Shown in pieces: positions 34,664 to 41,351 of a stretch of DNA of 64,000 bases. This stretch comes from Rhodothermales bacterium (GTDB lineage: Bacteria; Bacteroidota; Rhodothermia; Rhodothermales; VXPQ01). The stretch spans positions 762,501-826,500 of the forward strand of contig OX638293.1 of the NCBI GenBank assembly GCA_951812335.1, read 5' to 3'. The position numbers and the translations under genes were made by a program. The notes beneath the pieces were generated by a model, which did no database searches, had not been told where the DNA came from, and saw nothing but the letters and a program-made list of their open reading frames with translations. Every line of letters starts with the position of its first letter. The first letter of the stretch is position 1.

Positions 34664-35176
34664 ATGCCATATATATCTTACCCCCCCCCCCCCCCCCCGA
34701 ATTCACATAAATTTAACAAAAAGGTACTTGAAAATGAGATCATAGAAAAAGCCTGCAAAGATTTTCTTAAAACGGAGGCCTCACATGCGGAAAAGATCGA
34801 TATCCTGCTCGCGCTCAGATATATTCATGAGAACCTTCTGTCGCCTTCCTTGTCCGTAAAGAAGGTAATCGAACAACGCAACATTCGGACCCACAACTTC
34901 TACGACCGATTCGCAGGCGAAGTTACGCTGAACGGTAATGCACGAAGAACGCCCGGAGAATACATAGCATGGGCGCGCATCCATGTGGCGCGGCGCATAC
35001 TCGAGCATGGCGCCTGTAATTTGAAGGAACTGGCGTCCGCGGTCGGATTCAATTCGTACCGAAGTTTCTATCGGGCGTGCCGCAAGCATCTCGGCTGCAA
35101 ACCGTCGGAAGCGGCGAAAATGGTTCAAGGCGCGTATCTGGCCGGCCGGTCGCCATTGCCCGCGCTGCGAGCGTAG
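34664..35176 (+). CDS. AraC-type transcription regulator with poly-C tract in its start (probably phase-variable)
   Basis: 170 codons. Codons 6-12 span a run of 18 C (34681-34698) that encodes six Pro. The C-terminal region (about 60-150) has an AraC-type double helix-turn-helix: NIRTHNFYDRF, TPGEYIAWARIHVARRIL and LKELASAVGFNSYRSFYRAC. With C18 the frame is open from ATG 34664; C17 or C19 closes it from that start, while C19 or C16 would instead connect upstream ATGs at 34641 and 34653. The last 18 codons come from an IS1595 relic read out of frame, so the C-terminus has been altered. It probably controls neighbouring exported-protein genes, by inference from location. Confidence 0.65.
   Translation: MPYISYPPPPPPNSHKFNKKVLENEIIEKACKDFLKTEASHAEKIDILLALRYIHENLLSPSLSVKKVIEQRNIRTHNFYDRFAGEVTLNGNARRTPGEYIAWARIHVARRILEHGACNLKELASAVGFNSYRSFYRACRKHLGCKPSEAAKMVQGAYLAGRSPLPALRA
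34681..34698. repeat. Homopolymeric C18 tract
   Basis: Eighteen consecutive C residues inside the start of the AraC-type gene. Such tracts are classic slipped-strand contingency sequences. No other run of comparable length was noticed in the window. Confidence 0.9.
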
Positions 35177-35297
35177 AAGGACGCGCGAAGCCTCTCATGC
35201 AAAAATGTCCTACTGGCGCACCGACTGCCGTTGCTACTTTTCCGTTAAGGTCGGCGCCGTTACGCAGGTGTCGAAACTGCCGCTTCGCAAATGGGTC
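35116..35297 (+). mobile_element. IS1595-family relic (zinc-ribbon region)
   Basis: DNA matches 31627-31810 (AAATGGTTC, ATCTGGCCGGCCGGTCGCCA, CTCATGCAAAAATG) with several stops and frameshifts, so only the zinc-ribbon part of the transposase remains. It truncates the AraC-type gene and runs into the IS3 end of duplication copy C. Confidence 0.7.
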
Positions 35298-35473
35298 GTG
35301 TGGGAGAAGCAAACGAAAACCGCTGCCCAGGGCGGCATAACCCAACGCAGCGCTACACGTAAAACGCTGGAAAAAATGTCTGAAGTGGTTTAGTATTTAT
35401 CGGACCGTTTATGTCCCGCAAATAGGACTATGTGTCAAGAGTTGTCTATAACTCCCAATTCGTAATGCATGCC

Positions 35474-35503
35474 TTGACATCGCAATAGTGAAGAGACTAT
35501 AAT
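35474..35503 (+). promoter_or_regulatory. Consensus sigma70-type promoter, copy C
   Basis: TTGACA at 35474-35479 and TATAAT at 35498-35503 with an 18-base spacer, 85 bp before the 116-aa gene, identical to copy A. Confidence 0.65.
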
Positions 35504-35587
35504 GACTTCCACTTCACGGAAGGCATACGCATCATTTCGTGGACGTTTCACTGTACGCTCGCTTTCAACTTACCTGGTGGCTCCGTT

Positions 35588-35938
35588 ATGAAAAACTTAT
35601 TGCTCACCCTCGGCTGTGCGCTCATCGGCTTTCTGGCGATTGCACCTGTAACCGTGCATCAGGCTCGCGCAAATGCTGTTCCTGTGCCGACTACGTCTCC
35701 ATTCGTTCCGACTTCCACTGCATCCATCGGAGCTCCTCCGGGTAGCTTCGGAGTAGACGCTTCAGCTCTATCACCTAAATGGTGGCGAAAATTTGTGGCT
35801 TGGGTTGATCGTCAGATTTGCCGGGCTACGGTATATGTTTATGACAGAAATGAGGACGGTGTCATCAACTCTGAAGACTACGAAAATTACCCATACGAAT
35901 GGGGTTATGATGAATGTGATATGATTCGTGCTTCTTAG
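35588..35938 (+). CDS. Small exported protein with Trp-rich helix and EF-hand-type loop (116 aa), paralogue
   Basis: Identical to the 134-aa protein at 30255 for the first 80 or so residues except Arg to Lys in PKWWRKF. The loop reads DRNEDGVINSED (Asn5 to Asp and Asp9 to Asn, still EF-hand-compatible). The Tyr/Asp-rich tail is 18 residues shorter (YENYPYEWGYDE) but both end in CDMIRAS. Variation confined to the tail and loop suggests that the tail tolerates or favours change. Function unknown. Confidence 0.7.
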   Translation: MKNLLLTLGCALIGFLAIAPVTVHQARANAVPVPTTSPFVPTSTASIGAPPGSFGVDASALSPKWWRKFVAWVDRQICRATVYVYDRNEDGVINSEDYENYPYEWGYDECDMIRAS

Positions 35939-35967
35939 TTTTAATTTATATTTTATTTGCTTACACT

Positions 35968-36012
35968 ACAAAGAAGAGGCCTTGAATATTAAATTCGAGG
36001 TCTCTCCTTTGT
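35968..36012 (+). terminator. Long hairpin after the 116-aa gene
   Basis: ACAAAGAAGA pairs with TCTCCTTTGT (one mismatch) and CCTTGAAT with ATTCGAGG, as after the paralogous gene at 30689-30733; GTTATT follows. Probable transcription end or 3'-stabilising structure. Confidence 0.55.
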
Positions 36013-36118
36013 TATTAAGAGTTCTAGTAATTACAAAAAAGTATGATAAAGAGGTGGTTTTTTGATTAAAAATTCATTATGAATGCATCTTTTTTGTATG
36101 TTTTTAATGTCCATAACC

Positions 36119-36817
36119 ATGAACATCCAGGAATTCAAAAATCGTATTCGCCAGAACATACGAATAATCAATGATCCCGACGGTGCTGCCGAGGTATTGA
36201 GTATATCCGCCCAAGCGCTCCGGAAACGGTTCAGGCAGGAAGCGCATGATCGTCTATGGATGTTCATCCTGAAGCAGAAGGTAGCACACTTTCTGGAGAA
36301 TTTGCATCCCTACCCAACGGGAGAAAACGGGCAATTCCCTACTGCGGAAAAAGTCATTGATTTGTACTGCTCTGTATTACCTGATCCTGATCGTACATGG
36401 TTTAGAGATGTGCAAGAAATAATTACATTGATAAACGATAATCCGTTCGATTTCAATCTCAATGTAGCCTGGATCAAGAATGAATTAAATATTCAAGACA
36501 AGATGTATACGCAGAGATTTAACTACTTCACACGTATGCGTGTGACGGAATATATCCGATGGCATCGGCTGATCATGGCAAAACATCTGCTTTCCCATTC
36601 TTCTCTGAAAATAGGAGACATCGCGCTGCTGATCGGATACAACTCGCTTTCCGCTTTCTCCAAGGCGTTTGCTAAGGATGTGGGCTTTTCTCCGAAGATA
36701 TATCGAGCAACCCATCCGGTGCACTCTTCTCGAAATTCTACTCAAGCCGATCTCGTCCAGGAGACGAAGGCCTTCATCGCGAAGAGCGAATCGTTGAAAC
36801 GGAAGGCCTCCGGATGA
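36119..36817 (+). CDS. AraC-type transcription regulator
   Basis: 232 residues from ATG 36119 (an alternative in-frame ATG lies 12 codons earlier). The C-terminal 100 residues form an AraC-type DNA-binding domain: NVAWIKNELNIQDKMYTQRF, RVTEYIRWHRLIMAKHLL and IGDIALLIGYNSLSAFSKAF, ending with FSPKIYR. The N-terminal part (about 20-60) has another helix-turn-helix-like stretch (AAEVLSISAQALRKRF). No ligand-binding cupin is present. It is beside the exported-protein copy C and ends 28 bp from the convergent sulfatase gene; its target is unknown. Confidence 0.8.
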   Translation: MNIQEFKNRIRQNIRIINDPDGAAEVLSISAQALRKRFRQEAHDRLWMFILKQKVAHFLENLHPYPTGENGQFPTAEKVIDLYCSVLPDPDRTWFRDVQEIITLINDNPFDFNLNVAWIKNELNIQDKMYTQRFNYFTRMRVTEYIRWHRLIMAKHLLSHSSLKIGDIALLIGYNSLSAFSKAFAKDVGFSPKIYRATHPVHSSRNSTQADLVQETKAFIAKSESLKRKASG

Positions 36818-36845
36818 GAGGCGCCGCCCTCGAAACCGAAAGCTT

Positions 36846-38210
36846 TCACCGCCTCGCTTCCGCATCGAACGCCTCCATTGCAGCCTGCAAGCGGGCTACC
36901 AGGTCCGGATAGATATCCGCCCGATCGTATTTTTCCTCAGGATCCTCGTCCAGATGGTACAGGGCGGGTTCTCCTGTCGCTTCTTCGGGCAGCGCCGGAA
37001 TCCGTAATTTCCAGGGCCCCTCCCGGACCGCTTCGATCCGGTCTCCCCGGTAATAATAGAGGACATCCCTTGGAGACGAGGCGGCCCGCGTCGTCAGGAA
37101 GGGCAGCGCACTGGTTCCGTCCAGATTATCCGGCGCCGCAATGCCCGCCGCCTCCAGCAGCGTCGGGAACACGTCGAGCGAGGCCAGCATGTCGGCGGAG
37201 ACACGCCCTGCGGGTATCCGGCCCGGCCAGCGGGCAATGAACGGCACCCGGAAGCCCCCCTCGAACGTGGTTCCCTTGTATCCGCGCAAAGGTCCTGTCG
37301 ATCCGCTGTGCCACGGCTTGACGGGTTCGTGCAGCGGCATCGTATCGGTCTGGAACATGCGATCCGGCATGGCCTGCCATGGACCGTTGTCGCTGGTGAA
37401 GATCATTAGGGTGTGCTTGTCCAGTCCCTGGGCCTTGAGCGTAGCCAGAATCTCCCCGACGCTCCAGTCGATGGTTTCGATCACGTCTCCGTACCGTCCC
37501 TTTCGGGACCGCCCGTCCCGGTGCGGGGCCGGGTACACGGGCACGTGCGGCATCCCGTACGCCAGATACAGGAAGAAAGGCTCCGGCCCGGCTTCCTCGA
37601 TGAACCGGATGGCTTCTTTCGTGTACGTAACCGTCAGCGTGTCCTGGTTCAGGGGTTCGCGGATCGGCTCCAGATCCCTGAACAGGTACAGCGGCACGTC
37701 GGTCTGCACCCACGGACGGATCATGTCGTTGCTGTAGCGCAGGCCGTAATAACGGTCGAATCCTCGCGAGACAGGCATGTAGGCGTCCTCTGCATGTCCG
37801 AGGTGCCATTTCCCGATCATCATGGTCCGGTAGCCGTGTTCCTGCAACGGTTCCCCGATCAGCGTTTCTTCCAGCGGCAGCCCGTTTTTCGAACCCGGCC
37901 CAAGATTATGCGGGAGGTGACGAATGGGGTAGCGGCCCGTGAGCAAGCCGCCCCGCGACGGCGTGCAAACCGCCGCGGCCACATAGAAGGACGTCAGGCG
38001 GATCCCTTCGTCGGCCATGCGGTCGAGCTGCGGCGTACGTATGGTCGGATTCCCGTAACTGCTCAGGTCTCCGTATCCCATGTCGTCCGCGAACAGCACG
38101 ATGAGGTTCGGGGGCGCCTCCGGCGCTTGTCCGAAAGCGTCCGCATGCGTAAAAAACGCCAGCAGGCATACTATGGCCGGCAAGAGCGTCCGGCGTGACC
38201 TATGCTTCAT
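36846..38210 (-). CDS. Exported sulfatase, arylsulfatase A-like (S1 family)
   Basis: 454 residues from ATG 38210 (MKHRSRRTLLPAIVCLL signal, cleavage near AFGQA). Motifs: NLIVLFADDMGYGD, VCTPSRGGLLTGRYP (formylglycine Cys), GKWHLGH, FTSDNGPW, and GTTFEGGFRVP. The C-terminal 46 codons have a duplicated relic at 24767-24910. It follows another sulfatase and a sulfatase remnant on the same strand, so the locus was once a three-sulfatase run. Probable role: desulfation of extracellular polysaccharides. Confidence 0.88.
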   Translation of the reverse strand: MKHRSRRTLLPAIVCLLAFFTHADAFGQAPEAPPNLIVLFADDMGYGDLSSYGNPTIRTPQLDRMADEGIRLTSFYVAAAVCTPSRGGLLTGRYPIRHLPHNLGPGSKNGLPLEETLIGEPLQEHGYRTMMIGKWHLGHAEDAYMPVSRGFDRYYGLRYSNDMIRPWVQTDVPLYLFRDLEPIREPLNQDTLTVTYTKEAIRFIEEAGPEPFFLYLAYGMPHVPVYPAPHRDGRSRKGRYGDVIETIDWSVGEILATLKAQGLDKHTLMIFTSDNGPWQAMPDRMFQTDTMPLHEPVKPWHSGSTGPLRGYKGTTFEGGFRVPFIARWPGRIPAGRVSADMLASLDVFPTLLEAAGIAAPDNLDGTSALPFLTTRAASSPRDVLYYYRGDRIEAVREGPWKLRIPALPEEATGEPALYHLDEDPEEKYDRADIYPDLVARLQAAMEAFDAEARR

Positions 38211-38236
38211 GATTTTCAGGGGTATGGTCATGTCCT

Positions 38237-38256
38237 GGACTTAATCGGAGTATCCT
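38237..38256. repeat. Half-copy of the dispersed element (E6)
   Basis: GACTTAATCGGAGTATCCTG is the right arm of the element with one change (CAGAG to CGGAG). It lies between the two minus-strand sulfatase genes; no left arm is visible. Confidence 0.6.
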
Positions 38257-38266
38257 GTTGTACCGG

Positions 38267-39949
38267 TTAGTGCGTCACGCCCACTCGTTCCGCCCAGGCT
38301 TCCCACATCGCTGTCAGGGTTTCCACCCGCTCCGGATGGACCGCTGCCAGATCGCGGGTTTCCGTGCGGTCCGCCTCCATATCGTATAACTCCCAATGCG
38401 TATCCGCTCCCCGCGCATCGACGAGTTTCCACCGGCCGCTGCGCACGGCCTTTCCGCCGTTCCATTCGAAGAACAGGGCGTCATGCCCTTCCCGCACCCC
38501 CTGCTCGAAGACGGGCAGCAGGGATTTGCCTTCAAGGGGGTGAATGCGTTCGTTACGCCAGGTTTCGGGGTATTCGGCGCCGGCGGCGTCTGCGGCGGTC
38601 GCCATCACATCGATAAGGTGTCCAATTTCGCGGGTAATCCCGCCTGCTCCGATGCGCTCAGGCCACCGGGCAATGAACGGCGTGGCGATGCCTCCCTCGT
38701 GGCTCCAGTTCTTGTAGTGTCGAAAGGGAGTGTTGCTCAGGAACGCCCACGGCGCATCCACGCTGTGCCAGGCGGCCATGGACCCCGGCGGATCGATCGG
38801 CGGATGATCGCGGTTCTGCTGGTTATGCACCACCTCCGCGGATCCGCCGTTGTCGGAAAGGAACATCACCAGCGTGTTTTCCTCTTGGCCCATCTCGCGA
38901 ATTTTGTCCAGCAGGCGGCCCATTTGCCGGTCCACGCGGTCGACCATGGCGGCGTACACCGCCATTTTCAGATCCCAGTCCGCTTTGCCCTCGACTTCCT
39001 CCCAGGGCAGAATGCGCAGGCTGTCGTCCCAGTAGCGGGTGGTGAAGGTCGAGGTACGCTGCCATCGTTCGATAATGGTTCCGTATTCCGGCAATGCCCA
39101 TGCGGAATCGATAATCCCCATTTCGATCTGCCGCTCGTGGCGTCGGCGCCGCAGGACATCCCATCCCTCCATGTATTTCCCCCTGTATTTTTCGATGTCC
39201 TCGGGACGGGCCTGCAGGGGATCGTGCGGAGCCTGATAGGCGATATAGAGAAAGAAAGGCTTGTCGACGTGTTCGCTTTCGTGCTGGTTCAGATAGTCGA
39301 GGGCCTTTTCCGTGTAGGCGTCCGTCGAATAGAAATCCGGGTCGTCCGGGGTGTACGGTCGAAATACCTGGCCGTCGATCGCCCAGGTGCGCTCATGCCC
39401 GGGTGTTTTTCTTGCAGGCGGCGGTTCGCCGGGCCGTTGCTTCCCGGGATTGAAATGATTGACGGCGCCGTCCACGAGCCCGTAATAGCGGTCGAACCCC
39501 CGGTCGAACGGATTTTCCAGGCCGTGCCACTTCCCGGTCATATAGGTGCGATAGCCCGCTTCGCGCAGCACTTCCGCAATGGTCACTCCGTTCCGGAGCG
39601 TGTCGATCCGTTCCCCCATGCCGACCTGGTGGGCGTACAGGCCGGTCATGAGAGAGGCCCTGGTGGGGAAGCATTTGCTCGTGTTATAGAACTGGGTGAA
39701 TCGCATGCCCTCCTCCGCGAGGCGGTCGAGGTGCGGGGTGGCGATTTCCCCGCCGTACGATCCGAGGTCCGAGAAACCCATGTCGTCCACCATGACGAGA
39801 ACGATATTGGGCCGGTCGTCGCTCCGGGGGTTTTCTGCCAAGCGGAGATCCGGCTGCACTCCCGCCGGCCGGATCGCGGCGCACAAAATACCTGCTGTGA
39901 CAAATGCAGCTACGGTCAAGCCCACTGCACGCAATGTTTCGTATGCCAT
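38267..39949 (-). CDS. Exported sulfatase with CFPTR active-site motif (S1_4-like)
   Basis: 560 residues with an N-terminal hydrophobic anchor or signal. Motifs: NIVLVMVDDMGFSDLGSYGG, KCFPTRASLMTGLYAHQVGM (formylglycine Cys with Thr instead of Ser in the C-x-P-S-R motif, as seen in S1_4 arylsulfatases), FLSDNGGSAE, and HEGGIATPFIARWP. Its length, with a large insertion at about 270-340, fits alkyl/aryl sulfatases of that group. It starts one base after the stop of the remnant at 39951-40202, reflecting an old operon junction. Confidence 0.87.
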   Translation of the reverse strand: MAYETLRAVGLTVAAFVTAGILCAAIRPAGVQPDLRLAENPRSDDRPNIVLVMVDDMGFSDLGSYGGEIATPHLDRLAEEGMRFTQFYNTSKCFPTRASLMTGLYAHQVGMGERIDTLRNGVTIAEVLREAGYRTYMTGKWHGLENPFDRGFDRYYGLVDGAVNHFNPGKQRPGEPPPARKTPGHERTWAIDGQVFRPYTPDDPDFYSTDAYTEKALDYLNQHESEHVDKPFFLYIAYQAPHDPLQARPEDIEKYRGKYMEGWDVLRRRRHERQIEMGIIDSAWALPEYGTIIERWQRTSTFTTRYWDDSLRILPWEEVEGKADWDLKMAVYAAMVDRVDRQMGRLLDKIREMGQEENTLVMFLSDNGGSAEVVHNQQNRDHPPIDPPGSMAAWHSVDAPWAFLSNTPFRHYKNWSHEGGIATPFIARWPERIGAGGITREIGHLIDVMATAADAAGAEYPETWRNERIHPLEGKSLLPVFEQGVREGHDALFFEWNGGKAVRSGRWKLVDARGADTHWELYDMEADRTETRDLAAVHPERVETLTAMWEAWAERVGVTH

Positions 39950-39950
39950 G

Positions 39951-40202
39951 TCATTCGTAGAGATTTCTGAATAGGTCCATCTTCGGTTCCGATCGAACGT
40001 CCTCGATCACCGCTTCGAGGCGCCGCACCACATCCGGATATCTTTCGGAGAGATCGTGGGCCAGGATGAAGACGATTTTGGGCGGGCGGCGTTCCTCCGG
40101 CGGGTCGTCGAGGGGATCGGCATGGGCGGGGAGGACGGAAACCGCTGTCGCCGCAAGCGCAATCGGCAGTGCCTGTACGTGTGCAAAAAGGGGATGGCGC
40201 AT
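39951..40202 (-). pseudogene. Internally deleted sulfatase remnant
   Basis: 83 codons on the minus strand: a signal peptide (MRHPLFAHVQALPIALAATA) and the entry to a sulfatase fold (PPKIVFILA, where a DD metal motif should follow) are joined directly to a sulfatase-like C-terminus (HDLSERYPDVVRRLEAVIED). The formylglycine motif and the whole core are missing. The reading frame survived the deletion, so a short secreted peptide may still be made, but it cannot be a sulfatase. Confidence 0.7.
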
Positions 40203-40403
40203 GGAGTCGGTGCGGGCGGACAACTACGATACTGTCGGAGATGCAGGGTTACTTGATACGAACGGGGCGGCATATTATCAATTCGCGGCGCCAATGGGAG
40301 GCTATCGTAACCGCGCCTTTCCGAGAACATCCCGGCGGGAGGAAAGGTATGCAAATCGTTGCTGCGTTTCGTTCCTCTTTTTGCCATCCCTTCGTTTTCC
40401 CCG

Positions 40404-41351
40404 ATGTTCGCCCAGGTACATGTTCGTGATCTCTGGAAGGCGTACGGCGCCGTGCAGGCCGCCTGCGGGGTGACGTTCGATGTGGCGCCGGGCGAGATTT
40501 TCGGCCTGTTGGGGCCGAACGGCGCAGGCAAGACCACCACGGTCGAGTGCATGCTGGGATTGCGGCAACCGGATCGGGGCGTAGTGCGGATAGGCGGGAT
40601 CGACGCCCGGCAGCATCCGCGCGATATGCAGCAGCGCATCGGGGCGACGCTTCAGACGAACGCCTTGCAGGAAAAAATAACGCCTCGGGAAGCGCTCCGG
40701 CTCTTCGGCTCTTTTTACCGGGAGGCGGAAGAAGCCGATGTCCTCTTGCAGCGGTTCGCGCTGGAGGACCGGGCCGATGCGGCCTTCTCCACGCTGTCGG
40801 GAGGGCAGCGCCGGCGGCTGGCGCTGGCGCTGGCGTTCGTCAATCGGCCCGAGGTGGTGTTACTGGACGAACCCACGACCGGTCTGGATCCGTCTTCGCG
40901 CCGCGATCTGCACCGCCGCATTCTGGACATGAAAGAAGAGGGGCGGACCGTCCTTCTCACGACGCATTACATGGAAGAGGCGGAAACCCTGTGCGACCGC
41001 GTGGCGATCATGCACCGCGGCAGACTCGTTGCAGAGGGCGCCCCCCGCGACCTGATGGGCAGTCTCGGCACGGCGCCTTCGGTCCATCTCGAAACGTCCG
41101 GCCCGCTGCCGCCGGAGACCTTCGAGGAAATCGAGGGGGTGCGCGACCTAAAACAGACGGGCTGCACGGTCCGCTTCCGGTCGGAGCAGGTGCAGGGGAC
41201 GCTTTCCGAGCTGACGAAGCGGCTGGAAACGGCGGGCGCCGGGATCGTCGAACTGCATGTCCGGCGGGCGACGCTGGAGGAGGTGCTTATCGAGTTGACG
41301 CAAGAAGAAGGCGATGCGTCGAGCGGATCGGATGGAGGGCCGTTGGCATGA
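40404..41351 (+). CDS. ABC exporter ATP-binding protein (CcmA/drug-exporter type)
   Basis: 315 residues from ATG 40404. Walker A GPNGAGKTTT, signature LSGGQRRRLALAL, Walker B VVLLDEPTTGLD and the His-switch (TTHYMEEAE) are all present. The C-terminal extension (about 215-315) is the kind found in ABC-2-type exporters. Its stop overlaps the start of the permease gene (ATGA), so the two are translationally coupled and form one exporter. Substrate unknown. Confidence 0.92.
   Translation: MFAQVHVRDLWKAYGAVQAACGVTFDVAPGEIFGLLGPNGAGKTTTVECMLGLRQPDRGVVRIGGIDARQHPRDMQQRIGATLQTNALQEKITPREALRLFGSFYREAEEADVLLQRFALEDRADAAFSTLSGGQRRRLALALAFVNRPEVVLLDEPTTGLDPSSRRDLHRRILDMKEEGRTVLLTTHYMEEAETLCDRVAIMHRGRLVAEGAPRDLMGSLGTAPSVHLETSGPLPPETFEEIEGVRDLKQTGCTVRFRSEQVQGTLSELTKRLETAGAGIVELHVRRATLEEVLIELTQEEGDASSGSDGGPLA

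Larger units (their letters stand above)
35306..36012 (+). repeat. Segmental duplication, copy C (IS3 end + promoter + exported-protein gene + hairpin)
   Basis: Begins with IS3 OrfB 3' sequence (GCAAACGAAAACCGCTGCCC), then follows copy A almost base for base through the promoter and gene until the 3' third of the gene, where copy C lacks an 18-codon stretch, and on through the terminal hairpin. Confidence 0.75.

Noticed and set aside
40547-41347. Long upstream extension of the permease frame
   Set aside because: It overlaps the ATP-binding-protein gene in another frame and has shadow-like composition; the ATGA-coupled start at 41348 is clearly the true one.
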